A DNA stretch of 45,016 nt from Ruthenibacterium sp. (lineage in GTDB: Bacteria; Bacillota; Clostridia; Oscillospirales; Ruminococcaceae), in NCBI GenBank assembly GCA_020025255.1, contig JAHHSK010000007.1:1-45016 (forward strand), read 5' to 3'. Below, one piece after another: positions 31,337 to 40,090 of the stretch. Within the stretch, counting starts at the first letter, position 1, and each line of letters opens with the position of its first letter. Position numbers and translations under genes: made by a program. The notes beneath the pieces were generated by a model. The model was not told the DNA's origin, did no database searches, and worked only from the letters and a program-made list of their open reading frames with translations.

Positions 31337-33343
31337 TCAGCCCCGCGGGGCAGTCCAGCGGAAAAACGCATAGCTGCGCGGGGCATCCAAGCGAAGCACA
31401 AGGCGGCCGGGCTTGCCGGGCAGACGGCGGACGCCGTGGTTTGCACACAGCAGGCGCAGGCGCATGCCGTGCGGCATACCCGTAAATGCGGCACGATCCT
31501 GCGCGGCGGCTTCGCGGAACACCAGCAAAAAGCCCTCGTTCGGTTTCTTGCGATCCGTCAGCAGAAAGCCGGGGAAGGATTGACCGTCCGGCTCTGTGCC
31601 GATCGGCTGAACATCACAGTTCCACATGGCATCGCGGTGTGCGCGGTATACGGCGATGATTTTTGTCAGGCTCTGTTCGTCCGCATCGGAAAGGCCGGAA
31701 AGCTCCATGAAAAAAAGCGGCTGAGCCGTCATGGTTACGGCGAACAGATAATCGGCGGTATACCGATCGGGGGCAAACGGATCATCGGGATAGCGATCCC
31801 GATTCCGGCGCGGATTGAGCAATTCGATCAAAAGGCGCTGTGCCGGGATGTACCGCGAAAGCATCCATAGATTGCGCAGCGTGCGGTGCGGGTAATAGCT
31901 GCCGAAATCGGTATAGCGGTTTTCCACAAACAGCATCCCGAAGCCGCGCAGCGAAAAATAACCGAGCCGCTGTTCGGCGGTGATATCCTGCTGCAGCTGG
32001 ATATGCCCATCGCTTTGGCGCAGCACTTGCTGCATCAGGGCGGCAAAGCGGCGGCGCGCAAGCGGGGTGCGCAGCTTTACGCCGTCCAGCTTGATGACGG
32101 ATGCGTGATACGCGCGGTACAGGTGCAGGATCGTTTCGGCATCGCGCTGCCAGTGCGCAAATTCATCCGAAGAATCGGGCGAAAACCACAGCCCAAGGCG
32201 GATCCCGCGCGTTTCGGCATACGCCGCAATCGGGGTCAGCCCGTTCGGAAAGCGCGCGGCATCGGGCTTCCAAAAATCGGCATCGGCGGCGTAATAGCCC
32301 TCCCACACGCCGTTTTGCGGCTGTGCGGAATTGATCGTGCGCCCGGTCTGCCAGCCATCGTCGATCTGCACCACATCCAGCCCCATGCGGGCGGCACGGT
32401 CGATTTCCTGCATCAGGAAGGCTTCGCTGATGCGCGAATCGCGGTTTCGGTCGCCCCAGGTGTTTGAAAGCATCCGCGCGTGCGGCTGCCAAGGCGCGGC
32501 CCATGCGCGGCGGTAAAAAGCGCGGTATTCGCGTTCGGCATCCTGCGTGCGCACCGCACCGATCACGCAGCTGCACCCGAACGAGGCATCCGGCAGGGCA
32601 CCGGCACAGCCGTTGTGAAGAATGGAAAGCGTTTCACGCAATACGGTAAACGAATCACCCGCAAAGGGGCATATGGGAGCATGGCGGGCCGTGAACAGCG
32701 TTTCGCCGGTGAGCGGCGCATGCACCAGAAACAGGCTGCCCGCTGCCTGAATGGCTTCGGGCGGATACACAAGCCCGCCGGTGCGCGAAACAAGGGTATC
32801 GTGTGCATCGGTCTGATCATAAAAGCGCAGTGCTTCCCAGCGCAGATGCGTGTGCGGCAGCGGAACGCATACCATAACATCGCCGCAGCCGTTTTGTGGG
32901 GCGGCTTCACCGGCTGGCTCCCGTTCGATGCCCTGCGGGTCTGCGGGCACTGGGGCGGGGGCAAAATCGGCTGCGGAAAAGCCGTGCCATTCGGTGCAAA
33001 GCGTCAGGAACGGACAGTGCGCAAACAGTGTCATGCGGCGCAAGACGCGCCGTTCGCCGTCCTGCAGGGAAAATTCGATCACCCAATGATCTTCGCCCAG
33101 GGCATCGGATTTTGGAAAAACGCGCCAGACAGGGCGTGCACCTTCCAATGCCATGCAGTGCGGCGCTTGCGCCGGGGAGCCATCCGCATGGCGCCAGCAA
33201 AATCCCGTGGCTTTATTTTCGATGCACAGCAGGGAAAGCCCGCTGCGGCAGATGCTCCATTCGGTGCGCAGAACGTCGTTTTCCAGTACGGCACGGTGCT
33301 CGTCTGCCTGAAAGCGGCAGTCCTTCCATGCTTTGCGGATCAT
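31337..33343 (-). CDS. GH36-like glycosidase (alpha-galactosidase clan)
   Basis: 668 residues, cytoplasmic. A beta-rich N-terminal domain precedes a TIM barrel with LDVVQIDDGWQTGR (DDGW at 328-331) and RLGLWFSPDSSDEF. The nucleophile is probably Asp420 in VIKLDGVKL and the acid/base Asp479 in FVENRYTDFGSYY. Their 59-residue spacing matches GH36 enzymes (about 60), which supports a retaining alpha-galactosidase-type mechanism. A C-terminal beta domain closes the protein. Overall similarity to classic alpha-galactosidases is limited, so the sugar (galactose, N-acetylgalactosamine or other) is open. The ATG overlaps the stop of the GH63-like gene by 4 nt (ATGA), showing translational coupling. 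Last gene of the locus 2 operon. Confidence 0.82.
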   Translation of the reverse strand: MIRKAWKDCRFQADEHRAVLENDVLRTEWSICRSGLSLLCIENKATGFCWRHADGSPAQAPHCMALEGARPVWRVFPKSDALGEDHWVIEFSLQDGERRVLRRMTLFAHCPFLTLCTEWHGFSAADFAPAPVPADPQGIEREPAGEAAPQNGCGDVMVCVPLPHTHLRWEALRFYDQTDAHDTLVSRTGGLVYPPEAIQAAGSLFLVHAPLTGETLFTARHAPICPFAGDSFTVLRETLSILHNGCAGALPDASFGCSCVIGAVRTQDAEREYRAFYRRAWAAPWQPHARMLSNTWGDRNRDSRISEAFLMQEIDRAARMGLDVVQIDDGWQTGRTINSAQPQNGVWEGYYAADADFWKPDAARFPNGLTPIAAYAETRGIRLGLWFSPDSSDEFAHWQRDAETILHLYRAYHASVIKLDGVKLRTPLARRRFAALMQQVLRQSDGHIQLQQDITAEQRLGYFSLRGFGMLFVENRYTDFGSYYPHRTLRNLWMLSRYIPAQRLLIELLNPRRNRDRYPDDPFAPDRYTADYLFAVTMTAQPLFFMELSGLSDADEQSLTKIIAVYRAHRDAMWNCDVQPIGTEPDGQSFPGFLLTDRKKPNEGFLLVFREAAAQDRAAFTGMPHGMRLRLLCANHGVRRLPGKPGRLVLRLDAPRSYAFFRWTAPRG

Positions 33344-36051
33344 TCGGCATCACACTCACATTCCGGTTCAAAGGCAAGATGAACGGTGCGCGCGGATTCC
33401 GGCTCCAGTGTGATCTCCCACTGGCCGTCCATGCGGCTTTGGATGCCGGAAATCGGGGCATCGGCAGTGATGCGGCAGCGGCCGGGGGCAAGCACGGCAA
33501 GGATCGTGCATCGCCCGCCGCGCGTGCAGTCCAGTGTCAGCTGTGCGCGGCGCTGATCGTCGGAAAGGCAGCTCGCGCGCAGGAAGGTATCAAAGCCGGT
33601 GGTAAACGTGCCGGGGATGTAATAATCCGCGAACCACGATACGATCGGGCCGCAAAGCCCGCCGAACTGGTGCCAGCCCGCGCCGCGGCCGCTTTCGATC
33701 ATGAAATGCTCAAAGCAGTGATACGATGCGCGGCATTCGCGCTGCCAAAGCGAAAGTGCGGTATCGGCAATGAAAAATGCGTCATCCCCGCGCCCGGCAT
33801 CCAGTGCCGCCTTGAAGAAGAACCATTGGTGCGGCATCCAGACGGCACCGTTCCAGTATCCGTCGTGCCGGTAGTAGGGCGCGGCACGATCCACGGTGGA
33901 AAGGCCGCATTCGGTGCAAAAATGTTCGCAGCTGGCGAGCTTATCCCACAAAATATCCGCCTGCGCCTGGGTGCATGCGCCCGCATAAAGCGGCGAAAGG
34001 CCGTCCAGCCCCAAATTGGCATCCACACCGGTTTCATCCAGCAGCGGGCCTGCGGGGCGGCCTTCTTCATCGTGCAGCACATAGCTGAAGCAGCCCGCCG
34101 CCTCGTTCCACGCGTGCTGCTGCAGCGCGCGCGTAAAGCGTTCGGCGTCATCGTCCAGCTGGCGGGCAAGGCCTTCGCTGCCAAGCAGCCGCGCAGCATA
34201 CGCAAGGATGCGCGCACAGCGCACGGCCTGTGCGGTGGTGCACACCGGAGTGCACGCGTGTTCCAGCTTTTGCTTATGCACGGCAAGCTGTGCCGGGTAA
34301 TCATCCCAGCCGCCCGAATTATAGAAATAATCCCACGGACGCAGCAGCCCGCTTTTCAGATCGGCCAAGGTGGAGCTGCCGGATTGCCCGGTGAAAAAGC
34401 GGTAATAATGAAGCAGCTGCGGCAGGCAGTATTGCACAAGCGCGCGGCTGCCGGTTCGGTTCAGCAGCTCGGCAAACAGATAAAACTGCACGGGAACCAG
34501 AGAGCCATGGTGAATAAATGCGGCTTCGTCATTATCTGGATAGGTGAGATACGCGTTCAGGCAGTCGAACGCGCGGCGCAGGGAAATGGGTGCCAGCCCA
34601 ATGCCGATGAAGCCGGAATCCCAGGTGTAAAGGCTGTCCCACCAGCGGCCGGGCGTATTGTGGCGGATATACTGCCCCTGCACATAAACCGGGTATACGA
34701 CATTGGTGCATAAAACCGCGCGCAGCAGCTGCTGGCCGAAGAAATACGCTTTTCCCGGCGCGAGCATGGGCGGGGGCTGCATTTTGGCACAGGCGGCCTG
34801 CCATGCGCCGTCCAGTGCGCCGCGCCGGTGCATCAGGCTGCGGCAGCATTCCGCCGCCTGTTCGTGCGTGTCGGCACAGCACACGATGCCGAGGATCGTG
34901 CGGCTTTCGTGCGGGGCAAGCGGGATCGGGCGCAGGAACACGTTGGTGAAATGCCCGTTTGCGTTGCCTTTTAATACGCGGGAAACATGGTCGTGCACGG
35001 TTTCGCGCAAAAAGATATCCAGCTCATCGTTTTCGATTTCGCGGATCTGCGCATCCGGGTAATCCCATGCAATGCCGTAACATGTGCGGATGTGCGGATA
35101 GCGCAGCGTCAGAAAGCCCTCGTCCTCGTGGCAGCGCAGCTCCGGCACAAAGCCGCTGGTGCGGATGCGGATGTCGATTTCGCCGCATTGAGCCTCTTCG
35201 CACAGGGTAAAGCAATCGAACTTTGCCGCACCGCGCCCGCAGGAGGTAAGCGTCAGGCGCAAGCCGCCTTCCGGCACGGGCGGCAGCGGGAAAAAGAGCA
35301 GCTGCGGCTCTTCACACGGGGGCAAAAGCAGCTCCTGCCGGGTGCTCAGGGTGAACAGGGCATCTTCGGAAGAATGGTTGCAGTAGCGCACGCCCAGCAC
35401 GGGCTGGTGCAGCGCCGCTTTTACACGGAAGGTGTAGCATACGGTATCGCCCGCCCCGTTTTGGCCGCCGCCAAAGCCGCAGCCCACGCCATACCCGCGC
35501 GTAAAGCCGCATACGGCCTCTTCGGCGCGGCGCGCACCGTCCCACACAAGGCTGTCGGTGGGGCGCGGGCGGGCAAAGCGCAGATCGTCGTATTCATTGG
35601 CATACACAAGCACGGCGTTTTCCGGCAGCGAGAGATCCGCACCCGTTATGGGAAAGCCGGAATAGCCGGCACAAGGGTCATACGCCGATGCCATATAATG
35701 CAGCACAAGATTCTGCGGGATATCGGTTTCGTTGCGGCATTCGGCGCGGATCAGCCGCGCATGTTCCGAAAGCGCCGCAAAGGAGATATCGGCATATACG
35801 CGGTCTTTCCATTCGATTTCATGGCGCAGGGTATAACAGGAAAGATCGGCGGCTGCGCCGAATACATGAAACCCGCTTTCAAAGCGTACATTCGGGACAG
35901 CGGCCGGCCGGCGGTATAAGCCGGGAAAAACAGAAAGATCAAACCGCGTGCCATCGTTTGCGGCGGGGATGTGGGAGATGCCGCTGTATTTTTTGGTGTA
36001 AGGTCCCCAGGCGGGCAGAGAAAGATCGTGTGATTTGATTCGCTTTTTCAT
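33340..36051 (-). CDS. GH63-like (alpha/alpha)6-barrel glycosidase
   Basis: 903 residues, no signal peptide. Residues ~1-400 form a beta-sandwich-like region. The (alpha/alpha)6 barrel follows, with GH63/GH37-type motifs: YTWDSGFIGIGLAPI (Asp478), NSGGWDDYPAQL (Asp583/Asp584, candidate general acid), DGYWNGAVWMPHQW (731-737) and HFMIESGRGAGWHQFGGL (Glu786, candidate base). The ~203-residue acid-base distance is in the range of GH63-type enzymes. Such enzymes invert alpha-glucosidic or similar bonds; the true substrate is unknown. The ATG at 36051 has GGGAGG 4 nt upstream; a TTG at 36063 overlaps that site. Its stop overlaps the GH36-like start, so two intracellular exo-enzymes are made together after the permeases. 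Confidence 0.8.
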   Translation of the reverse strand: MKKRIKSHDLSLPAWGPYTKKYSGISHIPAANDGTRFDLSVFPGLYRRPAAVPNVRFESGFHVFGAAADLSCYTLRHEIEWKDRVYADISFAALSEHARLIRAECRNETDIPQNLVLHYMASAYDPCAGYSGFPITGADLSLPENAVLVYANEYDDLRFARPRPTDSLVWDGARRAEEAVCGFTRGYGVGCGFGGGQNGAGDTVCYTFRVKAALHQPVLGVRYCNHSSEDALFTLSTRQELLLPPCEEPQLLFFPLPPVPEGGLRLTLTSCGRGAAKFDCFTLCEEAQCGEIDIRIRTSGFVPELRCHEDEGFLTLRYPHIRTCYGIAWDYPDAQIREIENDELDIFLRETVHDHVSRVLKGNANGHFTNVFLRPIPLAPHESRTILGIVCCADTHEQAAECCRSLMHRRGALDGAWQAACAKMQPPPMLAPGKAYFFGQQLLRAVLCTNVVYPVYVQGQYIRHNTPGRWWDSLYTWDSGFIGIGLAPISLRRAFDCLNAYLTYPDNDEAAFIHHGSLVPVQFYLFAELLNRTGSRALVQYCLPQLLHYYRFFTGQSGSSTLADLKSGLLRPWDYFYNSGGWDDYPAQLAVHKQKLEHACTPVCTTAQAVRCARILAYAARLLGSEGLARQLDDDAERFTRALQQHAWNEAAGCFSYVLHDEEGRPAGPLLDETGVDANLGLDGLSPLYAGACTQAQADILWDKLASCEHFCTECGLSTVDRAAPYYRHDGYWNGAVWMPHQWFFFKAALDAGRGDDAFFIADTALSLWQRECRASYHCFEHFMIESGRGAGWHQFGGLCGPIVSWFADYYIPGTFTTGFDTFLRASCLSDDQRRAQLTLDCTRGGRCTILAVLAPGRCRITADAPISGIQSRMDGQWEITLEPESARTVHLAFEPECECDAE

Positions 36052-36069
36052 AAATCCTCCCAAATGCGC

Positions 36070-36099
36070 AAAAGGCGCGTCTTGGCGGACGCGCCTTTT
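36070..36099 (-). terminator. Hairpin/terminator between permease and GH63-like gene
   Basis: A 12-bp stem AAAAGGCGCGTC (36070-36081) with GACGCGCCTTTT (36088-36099), followed on the minus strand by a short T-run. It is internal to the operon, so partial termination would lower the enzyme genes relative to the transporter. Confidence 0.7.
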
Positions 36100-36111
36100 C
36101 GGTAATCAGGA

Positions 36112-37005
36112 TCAGCCCTTGACGGCGCCGATCATAACGCCTTTGACAAAATATTTCTGAAGGAACGGATACAGGCACATAACCGGCAGGGAGGCAACGA
36201 CCATGGTTGCGTATTTCAGCCCATCGCCGATGATCTCCACGTCGCCCATTCCGCCCGCCATATTGCTGATATCGCTTTGGATCAGCACCTCGCGCAGGAT
36301 CATCTGCAGGGGGTACAGGCCGCGGTCGCGCAGATACAGCAGCGCAGGGAACCAGGAGTTCCACTGGCTTACCCCGTAAAACAGAACCATGACGGCAATG
36401 ATCGGGCCGGAAAGCGGCAGAACGATGCGCAGGAAGATGCCCAAATCGTTGCAGCCGTCCAAAGAAGCCGATTCCACCAGCTCAAACGGAATGGTCTGCT
36501 CAAAAAATGTGCGCATGATGATCATATTGTATGTGCTGACAGCCGAAGGCAGCACCAAAGCCCAAATGGTATCCAGCATGTGCAGCCGCTGGACGATCAG
36601 GAAGGTGGGGATCATGCCGCCGGTGAAAAACATGGTAAATACAAAGATCGAGGTAATGACGTTGCGGCCGTAAAAATCCTTGCGGGAAAGCGGATACGCG
36701 GCGCACATGGTCAGGATAACGCTGATTGCTGTGCCAAGCACCGTATACAAAAGCGTGTTGCGGTAGCCAAGCCAGATGTTGTCATCCTTAAAGACCTTTT
36801 CGTACATCGAAAGGGTAAAGCCCTTGGGGAAGAACGAAACCTCGCCGCGCAGCAGGGACATGGGGTCGCTGAACGAACCGCTGATAATGTGCAGCAGCGG
36901 GAAGATGATGAGCAGGCAGAATACCACCAGAAGCGCTGCAACCACCCAGGAGAAGGCGCGTTCGCCGGGGGTTTCTTTGATTTTGGTACGCGTTTGTTTC
37001 ACCAC
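36112..37005 (-). CDS. ABC transporter permease (LplC/CarB-like)
   Basis: 297 residues with six membrane helices. The EAA-type loop reads FELVESASLDGCNDLGIFLR, then IVLPLSGPIIAVM, with the C-terminal FLQKYFVKGVMIGAVKG common to the family. It begins at GTG (37005, with a second GTG at 37002) 5-8 nt after GAGGTG. The start lies inside the previous permease gene, a 7-nt overlap, so the two are translationally coupled. It forms the transporter of locus 2 with the preceding permease and the lipoprotein at 38088. Confidence 0.93.
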   Translation of the reverse strand: MVKQTRTKIKETPGERAFSWVVAALLVVFCLLIIFPLLHIISGSFSDPMSLLRGEVSFFPKGFTLSMYEKVFKDDNIWLGYRNTLLYTVLGTAISVILTMCAAYPLSRKDFYGRNVITSIFVFTMFFTGGMIPTFLIVQRLHMLDTIWALVLPSAVSTYNMIIMRTFFEQTIPFELVESASLDGCNDLGIFLRIVLPLSGPIIAVMVLFYGVSQWNSWFPALLYLRDRGLYPLQMILREVLIQSDISNMAGGMGDVEIIGDGLKYATMVVASLPVMCLYPFLQKYFVKGVMIGAVKG

Positions 37006-37961
37006 AAGCTCACCTCGCTAATCCGTTTGCTGATTTTGTTGAAGATCATAATGACCGAGAAGTTGATTATGGAATTGAACAGGCCGACCGCAGCAGAAAA
37101 ACTGTATTCGCCGCCTTTGAATGCACGGCGGTAAACATAGGTGGAAATAACATCGGCTGTTTCGTAGGTTGCTTCATTGTACATCAGCATGATTTTTTCA
37201 TAGCCGACGGTAAATACACTGCCCATGCGCAGGATGAGCATGATCATGATCGTGGGCAGGATGCACGGCAGGGTGATGTGCACAAGCTTTTTCCATTTGC
37301 TTGCGCCATCCACGGTTGCCGCTTCGTACAAGGAAGGATCGATGCCGGTCAAAGCAGCAAGATACACGATCGAGCCATAGCCGGCCGTCTGCCAGATATC
37401 GGAAAGCACATAGACGGTTTTGAAGTATTTCGGGTCTGCCATGAAGTGAACCGGATCGCCGCCGAACAGCTGGATGAGCTGATTGATCAGACCGTTGCTG
37501 GGGCTGAGCATGGCATTGATCAGGCTGACGACAACAACCGCCGAGATGAAGTGCGGCAGATACACGATCGTCTGCACGCCTTTTTTGAAGCGCTCGTTGC
37601 GCAGCTCGTTCATCAAAAGCGCCAGGATAATGGGGATCGGGAACCCGACCACGATCGAGTACAGGCTGATTCCAAGCGTATTGCGCATCAGCCGCCAGAA
37701 ATATTCCGACTGGAAGAACTGGATAAAGTATTTGAAGCCGACCCATTTGCCGCCGGAAATACCCAAAGCAGGCATGAAATCGCGAAATGCGATCTGTGCA
37801 CCGTACATCGGAGCGTACATAAAGATGATGTACCAGATCAACGCAGGCAGCAGCATCAGATACAGATATTTGCACCGCCATAATTTTTTTCCGGCAGTGG
37901 ATAATCTGCTGCCTGTGGCTTTGCCGGAACGTTTTGTTCCCTGAGAAACAGCAGTTTTCAT
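36999..37961 (-). CDS. ABC transporter permease (LplB-like)
   Basis: 320 residues. A Lys/Arg-rich N-terminus precedes six membrane helices (YLMLLPALIWYIIFMYAPMY first). It carries PMYGAQIAFRDF and the EAA loop LYEAATVDGASKWKKLVHIT, then LPCILPTIMIMLIL. Typical of LplB-type permeases for oligosaccharides. The ATG at 37961 has GGAGGAG 7 nt upstream; the frame is open upstream to 38057 but without a better site. No ATPase gene nearby. Confidence 0.93.
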   Translation of the reverse strand: MKTAVSQGTKRSGKATGSRLSTAGKKLWRCKYLYLMLLPALIWYIIFMYAPMYGAQIAFRDFMPALGISGGKWVGFKYFIQFFQSEYFWRLMRNTLGISLYSIVVGFPIPIILALLMNELRNERFKKGVQTIVYLPHFISAVVVVSLINAMLSPSNGLINQLIQLFGGDPVHFMADPKYFKTVYVLSDIWQTAGYGSIVYLAALTGIDPSLYEAATVDGASKWKKLVHITLPCILPTIMIMLILRMGSVFTVGYEKIMLMYNEATYETADVISTYVYRRAFKGGEYSFSAAVGLFNSIINFSVIMIFNKISKRISEVSLW

Positions 37962-38015
37962 TAAGACTCCTCCTTCCGTGATTCGGGCGGAACAGGAATC
38001 CTGCCGAGCGCCCGG

Positions 38016-38057
38016 AAAAAAGATGCGATTGCCGCGCATCCGCCGGATGCGCGGCAA
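38016..38057 (-). terminator. Attenuating terminator between binding protein and permease (locus 2)
   Basis: On the minus strand: a 13-bp perfect stem (38057-38045 with 38041-38029), 3-nt loop, and a run of six T (38021-38016) 7 nt beyond the stem. It mirrors the arrangement at 18278-18311. Confidence 0.75.
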
Positions 38058-38087
38058 CGAATCAAAGAGATTGTACCCGATAAGGGG

Positions 38088-39683
38088 TTATTTGTTCATG
38101 CCATCGATTGTTTTCTGATAGATGTCGATGACCTTGTCGATGCCCATGTCCTTGACTTTGGAAACGTAAGTGTCCCAGTTGCTCAGGGGCTCGCGGCCGG
38201 TGATGAATTTCATAACCATTTCATCCACATAGGTCTCTACATCCGCCATGACGGCGCGGCGCTCGTTGTCATCTTCAGCCGAGAAAGAAATCGTGCCGGG
38301 GATGACGTATTTGTTGGATTCCTCCAAGAACGGGATGATGTAGTCTGTTTTTGCTTCCAGAACCGCAGCGTCGTCCAGCTGGCTTGTCTGGTTAAAGCAC
38401 AGAACAGAAGGCATAACGCCCTGGCTTATGGTGAAGCTGCCGATTGCCTGCTTCGGGGAAAGTCCATCGGGGTTGTTCAGGACAAGGTCGGTGTAAACGG
38501 GCTTGCCGTCCACCATTTCATAGTGCTTGCCTTCTACGCCCAGATTCAGCAGCTGCTGGCCTTCGGGGCTGTACATCCAGTCGAGCCATTCTACAACGCG
38601 GTCGACATTTTTGCAGCTGGAGGTGATGGTGGCTGCCACGACGGCGCGGGGAACCAAGTCGATGTTGGAATGGATCTGGTGTCCGTTGGGTCCCTTCGGG
38701 GGCTGAACAGCAGCGCAGTGGAAATCGGGAACCGAAGCGGTCATGGTTGCGTTCTGAGCTGCCAGCATGCCGCCGAGCGGGCCGTAGAAAGAGCCGACAA
38801 CGTTCTGTGCCAGCTTTGCGCTGAAGGAAGAGAAATCCATGGTGATGACTTCCTGATCGATATAGCCCTTGCTGTACATTTCGTTGAGCCAGGTAAGAGC
38901 CTGACGGTATTTGTCATCGATCGGGCCATAGTGCACCTTGCCGCCGTCATCTACATCGGTGTAGAAATCATCGAGGCAGCCCCAAGCGGTGCAGAAGTTG
39001 CGCACGGCTTCCATATCAAAGGAAGAAAACGGGATCTCGTCGTTCTTGCCGTTGCCGTTCAGGTCTGTGGTTTTAACAAGCTCCCAATAATGTTCCCAGT
39101 CTTCCAGCGTAACAGGGCGTTCCAGATTCAGCTTATCCAGCCAATCGGTGCGCACGATGTACGGCATGTTGCCGGACGGGGTTTCATCCAGCATCGGCAG
39201 ATAGTAGATGTTGCCATCGGAATAGGTAAGCGTATCCTGCACGCCTTCGCGCTTGTCCAGCTCGGCCTTCAGGTTCGGCATTTTGTTTTCGATCAGATCA
39301 TTCAAAGGAAGGATGACGCCGGTCTGCCCGTATTTCAAAACGTCGGTCATCGGGATCTCCATGATGACATCCGGCAGTTCGGTTTCCATAAAGGTCAGAT
39401 TCAAACGCTCAACGGCATTGTCCTGCGGGGGATTGTCAAATTTGAAATCAATGTTGAATTTATCGCCCATGATCTTGAAGATTTCCATTTGATCCATGGA
39501 TACTTCGTGGGGCTGCTTGGAACGGAACACGCGAACGGTGATGCGTTCGTTTTCGCCGCCTTCCGGCTGGCTTGCGGAATCGCCGGAAGGTGCGGTGCTC
39601 TGCGAAGCGCCGCAGCCTGCCAGCAGCGTGGCTGCCATAAGGCACGACACGGCAAGGCTGAGGATTCGTTTCATCTTTTTCAT
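38088..39683 (-). CDS. Sugar ABC transporter solute-binding lipoprotein (LplA-like)
   Basis: 531 residues. Signal peptide MKKMKRILSLAVSCLMAATL ends in the lipobox LLAGC (Cys23), followed by a Ser/Gly/Glu linker. The mature lobe has ITVRVFRSKQPHEVSMDQME, PDVIMEIPMTDVLKYGQ, GNIYYLPMLDETPSGNMPYI and LKTTDLNGNGKNDEIPFS, features of the LplA family; DLNGNGKNDE is a Ca-loop-like stretch. Different family branch from the locus 1 binding protein (no DUF3502-like end). The ATG at 39683 has AAGGAGA 6 nt upstream. It is followed by an attenuating hairpin and two permease genes. It captures an oligosaccharide outside the cell for processing by the GH63/GH36-like enzymes. Confidence 0.94.
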   Translation of the reverse strand: MKKMKRILSLAVSCLMAATLLAGCGASQSTAPSGDSASQPEGGENERITVRVFRSKQPHEVSMDQMEIFKIMGDKFNIDFKFDNPPQDNAVERLNLTFMETELPDVIMEIPMTDVLKYGQTGVILPLNDLIENKMPNLKAELDKREGVQDTLTYSDGNIYYLPMLDETPSGNMPYIVRTDWLDKLNLERPVTLEDWEHYWELVKTTDLNGNGKNDEIPFSSFDMEAVRNFCTAWGCLDDFYTDVDDGGKVHYGPIDDKYRQALTWLNEMYSKGYIDQEVITMDFSSFSAKLAQNVVGSFYGPLGGMLAAQNATMTASVPDFHCAAVQPPKGPNGHQIHSNIDLVPRAVVAATITSSCKNVDRVVEWLDWMYSPEGQQLLNLGVEGKHYEMVDGKPVYTDLVLNNPDGLSPKQAIGSFTISQGVMPSVLCFNQTSQLDDAAVLEAKTDYIIPFLEESNKYVIPGTISFSAEDDNERRAVMADVETYVDEMVMKFITGREPLSNWDTYVSKVKDMGIDKVIDIYQKTIDGMNK

Positions 39684-39808
39684 GGTATCTCCTTTTCTCG
39701 ATTTAAAAATGATTTGTATGAAAAGAATCTGCGCGGCGACCCGTACGCTGTCGGCCGTACTGATTTTTTTACAGCGGGCGGAATCCACCGTCCGCCGGAA
39801 CCTATTCG

Positions 39809-39837
39809 AATATATCATATCGATTTTGCAAAAACAA
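39809..39837 (-). promoter_or_regulatory. Predicted promoter of the locus 2 transport/glycosidase operon
   Basis: Minus strand: TTGTTT (39837-39832), a 17-nt spacer, and TATATT (39814-39809) with extended TG (TGaTATATT). It leaves a leader of about 120 nt that contains hairpins GGCGGA/TCCGCC (39777-39796) and GTACG/CGTAC (39743-39760). Confidence 0.6.
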
Positions 39838-39883
39838 GACGGTTTTTGAAGGTTTTGTACGAAGCGAAGGAGAGATTTTCAGC

Positions 39884-39988
39884 ATGATTTGTGTGGGATG
39901 TGCACAAACTTTGGCGCATTCTTTCCTGCGTCATGGTGCGGGCGGCTTTTTCACGGTGCCGAGTATTGACGCATGCAGGGGCGGGTGA
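39884..39988 (+). CDS. Possible 34-residue small protein or leader peptide
   Basis: An ATG at 39884 preceded by AAGGAG (39867-39872, 11 nt spacing) opens a 35-codon frame ending in TGA at 39986-39988. The peptide starts MICVGCAQTLAHSFLRHGAG and has three Cys (positions 3, 6 and 32). It sits between the divergent promoters of locus 2. Its stop codon overlaps the extended -10 of the downstream oxidoreductase promoter. No upstream promoter is clear. It may be a chance frame; the only support is the ribosome binding site. Confidence 0.25.
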   Translation: MICVGCAQTLAHSFLRHGAGGFFTVPSIDACRGG

Positions 39989-39994
39989 TATGCT
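39966..39994 (+). promoter_or_regulatory. Predicted promoter of the Cys-rich oxidoreductase gene
   Basis: TTGACG (39966-39971), a 17-nt spacer containing CAGGGG, and TATGCT (39989-39994) with extended TG (TGaTATGCT). About 90 nt before the ATG at 40091. It closely resembles the locus 1 operon promoter at 16575-16603. With the minus-strand promoter at 39809-39837 and the small frame it accounts for the 407-nt gap 39684-40090. Confidence 0.65.
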
Positions 39995-40090
39995 AAACCC
40001 GTATAAAATGCCGACGCGGCAACGGTCGGATTCCGTGTATTCACAGACAAGCGGACAAGACGATGAAAAGAAGAAAGGAACATCAGAATT

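Noticed and set aside
32896..34713. A 605-codon plus-strand frame antisense to the GH36- and GH63-like genes
   Set aside because: GC-rich shadow frame; Arg/Ala-rich translation without domain features, while the minus-strand genes have catalytic motifs and coupled starts.
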